From Mesostigma viride (Eukaryota; Streptophyta; Mesostigmatophyceae; Mesostigmatales; Mesostigmataceae): a stretch of 22,524 nucleotides of DNA. The notes beneath the pieces were generated by a model. It searched no databases and was not told the DNA's origin. It saw only the letters and a program-made list of their open reading frames with translations. Both the position numbers and the translations under genes were made by a program. Of the stretch, positions 10,465-17,934 are shown piece by piece. Numbering within the stretch: the first letter of the stretch is position 1; each line of letters opens with the position of its first letter. The stretch covers positions 1-22,524 of the forward strand of contig RPFO01001371.1 in assembly GCA_009746045.1 (NCBI GenBank), given 5' to 3'.

Positions 10465-10814
10465 GCTGCTGCTGTTGCTGCTGCTGTTGCTGCTGCTGCT
10501 TGCTGCTGTTGCTGCTGAGTACTCTTGGAGCCTCTCTCGGTCGTTCCTGTCATCTCCCTGCCTTGTTAAGGCGTCTAGATTGTCCCCATCCGCTGGGAAC
10601 CTAGGGTTCTGATCTCTGGATCGTGAAGAGCCTTCCGCAGGTCTCTCCATGACCTCACCTGTATCTGTCCCTGCTTGGACGTGCAGTGGTACCTCTATCC
10701 CTCTGTACCGTGCTCGTGGTTGTCTACCGGTTCTACCTCTGTATTCTCTAGATCTCGTTCTCTAGTCTCTTCCTCTGTATCTCTGGCGTTCCTTGTTTGG
10801 GACCGTGTGGGCAT
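8483..10814 (-). pseudogene. gag: E1 Gag, polyglutamine-rich, CCHC knuckle (frameshifted)
   Basis: Structural protein that packages element RNA. The likely ATG is at 10814 (MPTRSQTRN), matching the start of the E2 Gag at 20449. A charged N-terminus is followed by a CAG-encoded Gln tract (about 10530-10320), an acidic linker (YSDEEGEVPGADGEFDDLEG), a capsid-like helical core (FKNVPKLHADMKPREVEEW to IQRYLLQVADVVARGRAP, about 9560-9110) and a zinc knuckle CFMCSEVGHLKRDC (CX2CX4HX4C, about 8955), then an acidic tail (EYDDEEGADEEEEGG) to the stop at 8483. Frame changes are needed near 10702, inside the CAG tract, near 10220 and near 9110. At the last site the E1 sequence is one base shorter than E2. 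It overlaps the start of pol. Confidence 0.85.
10322..10520 (-). repeat. CAG/CTG triplet tract in E1 gag
   Basis: Nearly uninterrupted CTG/TTG triplets on the plus strand, CAG/CAA on the coding strand. It reads Gln in the gag frame, and Ser or Ala in the other two. Interruptions by CCG and GCT units and a frame change inside the tract suggest replication slippage. Confidence 0.9.
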
Positions 10815-10838
10815 GGTGCTCGTACCGGTACCTTACAC

Positions 10839-10899
10839 TGCAGGCAACACCTCCCCAGGAAGGAAGAGAGAGAAAGAGAGAGAGCAACCACGTGCTATA
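10839..10899 (-). promoter_or_regulatory. Polypyrimidine tract plus TGCAG ahead of gag (possible 3' splice site)
   Basis: On the minus strand a CT-rich run (about 10897-10860) is followed by TGCAG (ending at 10839), 24 bases before the Gag ATG. The same arrangement occurs in E2 (CT run about 20520-20490, TGCAG ending 20473, ATG 20449). It resembles a splice acceptor that could bring gag to the leader and skip the pre-gag ORF. No matching donor could be assigned. Confidence 0.35.
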
Positions 10900-10946
10900 G
10901 AGCTATGACTATAGAACCTAATACTACTCCCTAGTAATGGTCTCCT

Positions 10947-11287
10947 CTACTGTTTGCTAGGGCCAATGGTCAGCTGAGAGAAAGTCACTGTAACTGCTGT
11001 CCCCTCCCCCTGACTGCTGAGCGTGGGTGGCTTAGAGCATTCACGAGTGGTGTGCATCCCCTCAGGCAATGGCATGTGTTCCCTAACAAACCTATCAGCA
11101 TCAGTGATGTTATCAAACCCTTCCATTTAGCACTAGAGTCCTTAGACACTATCTTGTCCTTGATGTGTTCTTCACATGCCTTCCAACTGTAAAATATGGC
11201 TGGTCTACCCTCGCCCCCATCATGGGCCACGGCATAGTAAGGAAATCCAGATTGACCACCCTTATTTATTCTGTTGCGTCTGGGCAT
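10947..11287 (-). pseudogene. E1 pre-gag ORF: RNase H1 hybrid-binding / viroplasmin-like domain
   Basis: A small ORF between leader and gag. After a short basic start, the stretch GFPYYAVAHDGGEGRPAIFY, then SWKACEEHI and the KWKG region match the N-terminal hybrid-binding domain of eukaryotic RNase H1 and caulimovirus viroplasmin: aromatic-Tyr-Ala-Val-x-x-Gly-rich loop, Gly-Ile/Ile-Phe-x-x-Trp, then a helix with Lys/Phe residues that grip RNA/DNA hybrids. The domain end (DADRFVREHMP) is in another frame; relative to E2, one G is missing at the KWKG codons. The E2 copy has its own, different 1-bp deletion. In 18 aligned codons the two copies differ at nine third positions, all synonymous, which points to selection on the protein. 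Function in the element is inferred. Confidence 0.65.
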
Positions 11288-12037
11288 GTTACATCATAGG
11301 CTGGCAGAGGCTTGCAAGCAGGAGAGAAAGAGGGGATCCCAGGCTACCTCTAGGTGCAGTGACCTTTACCAACAAACGAGGGAGAAGCACAGAGTCTAAC
11401 ACAGCACACGCCCGAGCCTTCCGCAGGAACGGGCTATACGCACACACGGAGGTAAACACCGTCAACACAGTCGGCAACAGCCAGACGGTATCCACCCCCA
11501 CGACCCCTTGCAGGTCAAACAACGAATGGCCGTCTCCGCGACGTCCATGGGCACCAACAACATTTACAACCTATAGAGGGTACAACATATAACATAAACC
11601 CCCTACGCGCGCGGACCCGGATAGAAAGCGAGCTCGCCAGCTAGCCTTCAGCAGGCATAGCTTGTAAAGAAAGACTTCTAACTAGGGGACGTACCATCTT
11701 CGATGACGTTAATCCCTCCTGAGCTGGCCGCCACCCGGTGTCGTTGAAGGCAAGCCCTGGCCGCCACTAGGTGTCGTTGAAAACAGGAGAGCTGAACGCT
11801 ATCGTTGACAGCACCTCACCACAGGACTATTGCTAGCCCCGCCGAGTATCCCAGACTGGCCGCTTGCTGCCTAGGTCGTCGTTGAATCCCTTTACGGGCT
11901 GGCCGCCGGCCTGACAGCAATCGTTGAATTCCGGAACCTCTACCTACGCCAAGCTTCGTCTTGGTATCCTAATTGGCTCACTAACCCTCTCCGCGAGAGT
12001 TAGCTAACCTTCCCAGCACATTTCCTCCGATAACCAG
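11288..12037 (-). other. E1 5' leader
   Basis: About 750 bp of transcribed leader between the 5' LTR and the pre-gag ORF, with no convincing ORF. It contains five copies of TCAACGA (minus strand; plus-strand starts 11741, 11774, 11802, 11879, 11921), several beside a GGCGGCCAG motif, a 10-bp palindrome GTTAGCTAAC (11999-12008) and a small hairpin CTCTC-GCG-GAGAG (plus-strand CTCTCCGCGAGAG). The layout is conserved in E2 (20945-21715). Such positions usually hold RNA packaging and dimerisation signals. Confidence 0.6.
12024..12036 (-). other. Primer binding site of E1
   Basis: On the minus strand the 5' LTR is followed by one spacer base (C) and TGGTTATCGGAGG, which begins with the TGG expected to pair with the CCA end of a tRNA primer. 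It is identical in E2 (21702-21714). The tRNA species was not identified. Confidence 0.75.
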
Positions 12038-12620
12038 TGTTACGTCCCTGCCCAGACTCACCTAGCCTGAGCTACGTAGCGAAAGACCCTCCTTGCCGGA
12101 ATTAGGAATAATTCAAGATAGCCTAAAGTAGGTTGCGCTTCACGACGTGAGTCGTGAGATATCTGGCATCACGGCTTAATGCCAAGCTAATTAGTTCACA
12201 CTTATATTGGCTAGCAATACCAATTACAAATGGATAATGCCCCGGGCTCAATGTGTAGGCGTATTCGCACTTATCATTCATTAAACCAAGAGGACGAGAC
12301 CTCGTCCTCGGACCAATTTAACCTAGGTTGGTTGCGGCGCAGATACACGCCAATTTCCCTAGAACAATCCGAGTCACTCATTCCACGTAGGATCCGGGCC
12401 GACATCGACCCTCAACTATAGGATCCACGCCTAGAACTACTGACGGACTCAGAACTGGCGCGGCGCCACAGCGCCGGCCCCTAAAAGGACAACCTAGGAC
12501 CAAAATAACTAGTCCAATTCACACAATAGCCAAGGTCCATAAAACCCAAGTCCAATAGACCAAACAGCCTTAGTAATTTATTCCATTGTTACGTCCGACC
12601 AAAAGGGCAGGGACGTAACA
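12038..12620 (-). repeat. 5' LTR of E1
   Basis: 583-bp LTR with the same terminal TGTTACGTCC / GGACGTAACA as 232-814. It is the 5' LTR in the direction of the element because the PBS lies on its inner side. It should carry the promoter on the minus strand; no convincing TATA box was picked out. Confidence 0.92.
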
Positions 12621-12765
12621 GCATCATCTGGAGTGTGGCACATCATAGGCACACATGTACATGGCTAAGGCAGACTCGTGAGTCAGCAGTGGTATAGAGC
12701 CTGTAGGAGGCTTACATGTACATGGCCACGGTCTATCTATTCTACACTACTACTGCTGTATTACC
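12621..12765. other. Spacer without a recognised gene
   Basis: Short stretch right of E1. It contains a direct repeat ACATGTACATGGC (12654-12666 and about 12714-12726). No ORF or RNA gene seen. Confidence 0.4.
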
Positions 12766-13345
12766 CTAAGCTGGGCCGGGCGTCTGGAGTCGTTGGGGCC
12801 GCGGGGGTCGCCTGCCACGGCTTGTGGCCGACGTAGATGGCCGCCCCCTTCCAGTACACCGGCTGCCCCGCCTTGGTCTGCCGGAGCTGGAGGTAGGTCG
12901 GCCATATAGCTCCCGTCGCCGTTGTTGCTGCCCCAGGGTCAAGTCGTCGTCAAGGGTGAAGAGAGTCTTCTCGAGCCGCTTGCGGCGTCGGAGAAAAGAA
13001 ATCTTGTCCGCCGGGGTCTTAAAGGTGAGAAGGAGCGGGGGCGGCCCTGCCTTACCCCGCGCGCGGGGAAGGCGGTGGGCGACCAGCTCAATCTCACCAG
13101 TAAGGCCCATGCGACCAAGGATTTCTCTCTCAAACGCACGCGCAAGCTTCTCAGAATTCTCACCTTCCTCCATGTCGAGGTTCTTGCATGACAATGACGT
13201 TAAGGCTGCGCTTGGCGAGCTCGGCCTCCTCGCGGAGGTCAAGCGTCTGCCGTTGGAGTTGGGCTGCGACGGTGGAGGTGGTGGAGGTGGTGTGCATGTC
13301 CGCCCAGGTCGTGATGGGAGGAGCATTTAACACGTATGGCTATTT
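12766..13345 (-). pseudogene. Remnant of an L1-type LINE ORF1 protein (RNA-binding)
   Basis: L1 ORF1 proteins bind LINE RNA as chaperones through a coiled coil, an RRM and a C-terminal domain. Three pieces in different frames line up. A helical stretch (QLQRQTLDLREEAELAKRSL, about 13270-13210) leads into NVIVM. Then NLDMEEGENSEKLARAFERE and ELVAHRLPR recall the RRM end of L1 ORF1. Then PPPLLLTFKTPADKISFLRR, FTLDDDLTLGQQQRRREL and, after a one-base shift near 12910, WPTYLQLRQTKAGQPVYWKG recall the C-terminal domain (LLVKF, DDLT.EQQ.RR, then a basic and aromatic strand). At least two frameshifts make it non-functional. No LINE reverse transcriptase is in the window. Confidence 0.7.
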
Positions 13346-13842
13346 GAAATAGCGCCTTAAGGATTGAGAACGAATGCGAAAGACCTTTGACTTCCTATGC
13401 GTCACAGCGCACGATGGTGGCTTAAGAATACTTGTCACACGATACGAATAAGCTCAAACCCGGAAAACCGGTTTCGTATATTACAATGTTACCACACAGA
13501 TTAAAACACTCAATGCGGGAAGACTTACACCCAGTAGGCGAGGGATTCACACTCGAGCCCACAGGAGATTTACACTCAAGGATTAAGCGATGGTAAATAA
13601 TCTGTAGAGCAACGTGGTAAATTACGATACAAGGTCCGGATTGCTGGCATAGCTCGTGCCTTCCTATTTTGTCCCTTCGTCCCCGTTGGTGGCTGCGCCT
13701 GGCGCTGCCAACCAGGCATGACGTGAGGTCCGCGGGGACGGGCTTCTCGAACCGTCTAGAACACAAATGGTGCCAGTACGGCTAGAGGCCTCTCCTGAAA
13801 ATATCCAAATGTCCGTAGGTACCATCATAACGCATGTGCAGT
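13346..13842. other. Spacer without a recognised gene
   Basis: About 500 bp between the LINE remnant and E2. The only sizeable open frame (minus, 13766-13422) has no recognisable domain and an implausible composition. Nothing else seen. Confidence 0.4.
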
Positions 13843-13847
13843 GCCAC
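13843..13847. repeat. Target-site duplication of E2 (left)
   Basis: GCCAC immediately before the LTR, repeated exactly at 22380-22384 after the other LTR. Five bases is the usual size for Ty3/gypsy integration. Confidence 0.9.
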
Positions 13848-14512
13848 TGTTACGTGCCAACCCAGGTCCCTAGCCTGAGTGACGTAGCGAAAGATCCTCC
13901 ATGCCGGAATTAGGAATAATCAAGGTGGCCTAATGCAGATTGCGCTTCACGACTGGGGTCGTGAGATATCTGGCACCGCGACTTGATGCCAAGCTAATTA
14001 ATACACACTTATAATGGCTAGCAATACCAATTACAAATGGATAGTTGCCCCAGGTTTAATATGAAGGCGTCATCGCACTTTACATTCATCAAACCAAGAG
14101 GACGAGACTCTCGTCCTCGGACCAATTTCACCTAGGTCTGCCACTAAGCTGGCAAAGGGCGCCGACATGGCGCCGACCTTCCCAAGCAGGCAGTCCACAC
14201 AAGATCTCGGGTCGATATCGACCCTCGCCTACAGAATCCACGCATGAGTACAATATCTCAACCAGCTATAAAGTACGCAGCGCGGCGCGACTGCACCGGC
14301 CCCTAGAAGATACACGCATACAACAACCTAGGCCCAAAATAACTGGTCCGAATCACACAAACTGTCATAGTTCCATACAAAAGTCCTGACCAAGGGACAA
14401 TTCCCAAATTAAGTCCCGAAATGAGTCCCAAAGTCCTACGGACTATGACAACAAGTCAAACTACATAATTTATTCCATTGTTACGTCCGTCCGAAAGGGC
14501 CGGCACGTAACA
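13848..14512 (-). repeat. 3' LTR of E2
   Basis: 665 bp, TGTTACGTGCC to GGCACGTAACA, abutting the PPT at 14513. It is related to the E1 LTR in blocks (for example GGAATTAGGAATAAT, GGCTAGCAATACCAATTACA, the GAGGACGAGA hairpin) but has extra segments. It differs from 21716-22379 only by one extra C near 14306. Confidence 0.95.
14209..14224. repeat. 16-bp perfect palindrome in the E2 LTRs
   Basis: GGGTCGATATCGACCC is its own reverse complement, and is repeated at 22077-22092. The E1 LTRs have an imperfect version (GGGCCGACATCGACCC). It could be a dimeric protein site; function unknown. Confidence 0.6.
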
Positions 14513-14525
14513 CTCCTCCCCCCCC
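14513..14525 (-). other. Polypurine tract of E2
   Basis: Same G-rich purine run as E1, directly next to the 3' LTR. The hairpin CGGTAG-TCC-CTACCG follows at 14534-14548. Confidence 0.85.
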
Positions 14526-14739
14526 ACGGGGGTCGGTAGTCCCTACCGTACAAGAGATAGAAAGGAAACAAGTAAGCTACGCTACTATAAGAGTAAGTTA
14601 TGTCCCAACCCCGGTTCACCCGCGGGTTAGTAATACCAATTCCTCTAGAGGTTGATACACAGGACCAACCCTGACGTAGTAGCATGAAACAGGAGGACAG
14701 GATCATTCCGCTATCCGTCATAAAACTCGCACAACCATC

Positions 14740-14976
14740 TCAGCGACCGCCATTGTTGGCGCGCCGATCCACTGGAGCCACCTTAGGGGCGCCACCGCGT
14801 GCCCTATCCCATCCACATAATAATGCACAGTCCATGTAATCCCGCTCAACCAGTCCCGAGGTCCTGAGCAGCCTCAAACTTGATGAAATGTTGACCATAG
14901 GGGTACTATGTCCCAGCCCTTGTGCACCAACGGGCCAGTGAAACCAGGTCCCCCCAGACTTGCCACGCAAGGGCAA
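14740..14976 (-). pseudogene. Fragment related to E1 ORF-B
   Basis: A short open frame with a small region matching the C-terminal third of ORF-B: the DNA CTGGAGCCACCTT (about 14771) and the peptide PKVAP recur, as does the order of downstream blocks (CCAGTCC, then CGCAAGGG). It indicates that E2 descends from an element with ORF-B that lost most of it. Too short to be functional. Confidence 0.4.
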
Positions 14977-15340
14977 CTCTTTATACAGCCAATCGGGACT
15001 GTCAGCAGGAGGGAATATTTTTCATGCATACAACTTGATGATTCGGCCGACGAGGTGGCCGGTCATGTATCCCGTCCAGCCGAAACCCAGCCTTACAGCG
15101 CGACTGATGCGCGTAATCACATGACGATTAAGAAGTACTACTAGCGTCGACGACGGTGAGGCACAGCATGCAGTGAAGGCCCCATGCTCAGAAGCGAGGG
15201 CGTGCACCAGAAGAATCTGATCCATCGCCTCACTACCGACAGTTGTACGCGTCCTCTCAAATACAGGCGCGCCGTGAGCCAACCGACCATGCAACGTGGC
15301 CGTCCCTGGCCGCCGCTGGAGTGGCTGTATAGAGGGGGAA

Positions 15341-15555
15341 GCCCTAGCGTGGCCGCTAGAGTGCGCCTCCCCTGCACCTGCGAACGCATGCAGGTGCCCG
15401 CAAGGCCCTAGTGTGTCCATTAGAGTGCGCCCCGCCGTCTCTATCCAGCGCAGGAAACAGTCAAAGTCGATCAACACCGGAAACTTGGATAATATGGCAC
15501 GTTAAGTGCCCAAAACTAGCAGGGCCCCAGCGTGTCCACTGGAGTGCGCCCTGCC
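15341..15555. repeat. Three dispersed ~32-bp repeats in the cargo
   Basis: Copies at 15341-15372, 15405-15436 and 15524-15555 share a pattern GCCC(T/C)AG(C/T)GTG then (C/T)TAGAGTGCGCC or close variants. Between the first two lies an inverted repeat GCACCTGC/GCAGGTGC (15374-15397). Confidence 0.65.
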
Positions 15556-16949
15556 AACTCCTCCACGAAGCTGCAGTAGTTTAGGCACAACACCACTCCG
15601 GCCGACGTGCATAGACCGGAGCAGTCGCCGGTCCCCGCATTCCTTACTGCCAATGTGCCTGAACTCCACCGCAAGCAGGGGAAAACTCCTCAGCTCGCAG
15701 TCACACCCTCCGTGACACTTGCACCGCAAGAGTACGGTTGATGTTGGCGCAGGCCCATATGCATGGTGATGCTCCAGGCCGCCGACGTGAACTGCACAGA
15801 TAGCGCCCGCAATGCCCGCACTTATAGGCATGTCGGGGAGTGACACGCCTTGCAGGAACTGTCGTATCAGTAACGTTGCCCCTGCAAGACACCGTGCTGC
15901 ATGCTCTTGGAGTAGGGCCGAAGCAACCCCGCAGTCCCTAACAAGAGCTCCTCCCGGCACACAGGTGCTCAAGCACATACAGCGATCGTGGGCCGGGGTC
16001 AATCCCGCGCACGACCGATCACCGCCTGTCCACCCCGCTTGGCTGTCTTGCCCAGGATCCCGATTCCCGCAACAGAAACACGCCCCTATGTATGCAGTCC
16101 CCACCGCGCATTGCCACATCCCCCGCTCGAAGCTTGAAGGCCTCTCACCACCCCTGTACCCGGCCGTGCATGGCCATGGGGTATAGTACATTTTGCCGCC
16201 CACACAGCCCGCCCGCCATGCACAAGGAACGCCATGCTCTGAGTCCCTCATCCATGCAACCTCATAGGCGCGCGGACACGAGCCACTTGCAACTCACGCT
16301 CGATCGGCCTCCATGCCAGTGGTGCAAGGAACAACTCCCCACCGGGCTCAGCCCACAGGAGGGACGCGATCACTGCGCGATGGTAGCCATGCACAGGGTC
16401 GCGGGCAGTGACTAGGTGCTCAGACTCCGGCAGCTCGATCCTGCCTGCCTCTCAGTCTCGGGTCGCCGTTACTACAGTCCCCGTGACTCGCCCTCGATGG
16501 CCAGATCCCGCACGTCCCATGTACCTCAGTGCTCTGCCATGGCCCAGCGCGCGTCAGCGCCGGGTCCGCTCAGAGCGGATGTACCGGCCCAATGCAGTGA
16601 TACCGGGTGTTACTCGGACACCGGCAGTCTGCGGGGCGACAGCGCCACATCATGTGGCACCGGCACCATGCACGCGCACTGTTGAGGCGGTGAGACAATG
16701 ACCGGACACTGTCACCGGCTTCTGATGCAACCACGACCGGCACCAGTGCAACCAGTGCAACCACGACCGGCTGGGTCATCCCCCACTACTGCCGGCAGTA
16801 CGTGCTGTCGCCATGCAACTGCCGCATATGCTTGCAGCCCCGGGGGCCCTTACTCCCGACAGTCTCGGCGGACGCGGGCGCGCCCTGCATGCCCGGGTAC
16901 TCGAGCCCGGGAGTGCCCTGACCCAGCTGGGCGTCGACTCAATGCCGGG

Positions 16950-16969
16950 GTAGCCAATTGGTTGGCTAC
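16950..16969. repeat. Perfect 8-bp hairpin in the cargo
   Basis: GTAGCCAA and TTGGCTAC flank a TTGG loop. Confidence 0.5.
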
Positions 16970-17070
16970 CGACAATTCAACAAGGTGCTGTACATCTGTT
17001 TGCCGGCCGACCACGATTCAATACAGGCTCCACCATGCCTGATCGCCCAGTCGCATCGGGGTTGCAACAG

Positions 17071-17106
17071 TCTCCATGCACCGTGCCGTCTCCATGCACC
17101 GTGCCG
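17071..17106. repeat. Perfect 18-bp tandem duplication
   Basis: TCTCCATGCACCGTGCCG occurs twice head to tail. A similar small duplication, TGCAACCACGACCGGC, lies at about 16726 and 16756. Confidence 0.85.
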
Positions 17107-17499
17107 CACTATTGAAATTAATCACGTGCGGTTGCACGAGAAGCCATGCACGTCCCTCACGCGCCAGGAAGTCAGGGAGCCGTGACTCATAGCCGCCAGC
17201 CGGAAGCCTATAATAATACTTGGCCGCATGCCATGGGACTCCGCGTCCGTTGGTCACGCGGGACGCGACGTGCAGTCAGGCCGTAGCCTGGGGTCGCTGG
17301 CACTCGCTGCCGAATCCGGCATCCCACGCGGAGATGCCTCGGTATGGACGCCTTAGTAGAAGAATCATCAAGCATCCGGTGAGCCCATGTCCAAAAAGAC
17401 CAGGAACATGTGCACATGCGGTGCTGAGTGCCTGACGTGGTTCTCTTCGGGACGACCCGTTCAAGCCCACCACCAATTGCAGATTATCCCATAGAGAAT

Positions 17500-17880
17500 A
17501 TAGCATAGAGAAAATATATTATATAGAAAATAGAGAATATCGAAAATATATAATATCCGCACGCTGGCGCATCGATCCCTGGCATGGCAGTAGAAGGGTC
17601 GTCGGATCCACGCGCGGCTGCGGTGGATTCCTACATAGATGGCCGGCTCGATCCAAAGCCGAACCGTGCTATATATAATTAGTGCTTATTATAATTATTA
17701 TATTAATTAGTGCTAATATAAGCACTGAGCTATTAGTGCACTGAGCTATATATAATTAAGAAGAGTATGGTATCATAAAGAAGTGTAGTGGACCAGTACA
17801 AGTACTTAGTATATAAAAGGTAGGTATAGTAAAGAAGTATATGGTATTATTAGTAGTCATCTGGCTTCATACGCCTTGCG
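17500..17880. repeat. AT-rich block with nested inverted and direct repeats
   Basis: Sharply AT-rich against the surroundings. AGTGCTTAT (17681-17689) and ATAAGCACT (17718-17726) form an inverted repeat. GCTATATATAATTA occurs as a direct repeat at 17668 and 17745. GTGCACTGAGCTAT-like units repeat in tandem. It may be a small AT-rich insertion or a matrix-attachment-like spacer; no coding potential. Confidence 0.55.
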
Positions 17881-17934
17881 ACCCCTCCCCTTCCCCGGGG
17901 ACGACGCGTCCACGCGATCGTCAAATTACTGCCA

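Larger units (their letters stand above)
232..12620 (-). mobile_element. E1: Ty3/gypsy (chromovirus-type) LTR retrotransposon
   Basis: Two related 583-bp LTRs bracket a minus-strand set of gag, protease, reverse transcriptase, RNase H, integrase and chromodomain, with a PBS next to the 12038 LTR and a purine tract (minus strand) next to the 814 LTR. RT-RH before integrase defines Ty3/gypsy, and the chromodomain after integrase points to the chromovirus branch. At about 12.4 kb it is long for this group, because of two extra ORFs and a nested insertion after integrase. Flanking pentamers (GGGGG at 227-231, GCATC at 12621-12625) do not match, so the expected target-site duplication is missing. 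Frameshifts in gag and integrase make this copy non-functional as written, unless they are sequencing errors. Confidence 0.93.
14980..17500. other. Unidentified GC-rich cargo in place of E2 pol
   Basis: About 2.5 kb with no match to E1 and no recognisable protein domain on either strand. The longest open frame is minus 16251-15502 (249 codons, Cys-rich, e.g. LRCKCHGGCDCELRS). It and a second minus frame (15477-15022) share an AHSSGHA peptide, which only reflects a repeated DNA motif. Stop-free runs this long can occur by chance in GC-rich DNA, so none is called a gene. Small repeats and hairpins are listed separately. Possible origins are captured host DNA, a nested decayed element, or a non-coding spacer that keeps genome length for packaging. 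Confidence 0.45.

Noticed and set aside
10304-10612. Plus-strand poly-leucine and poly-alanine ORFs, and minus-strand poly-serine and poly-alanine ORFs, in the triplet tracts
   Set aside because: They arise from reading CTG/CAG repeats in the other frames. A long Leu run here looks like a membrane segment but is an artefact.
13422-13766. 114-codon minus-strand ORF in the spacer
   Set aside because: No domain, mixed low-complexity composition and no relation to neighbouring coding remnants.
15502-16251. 249-codon Cys-rich minus-strand ORF in the E2 cargo
   Set aside because: It has no recognisable fold, and its repeat with the neighbouring ORF reflects a DNA repeat. A chance open frame in GC-rich DNA is equally likely, so it is mentioned only within the cargo entry.
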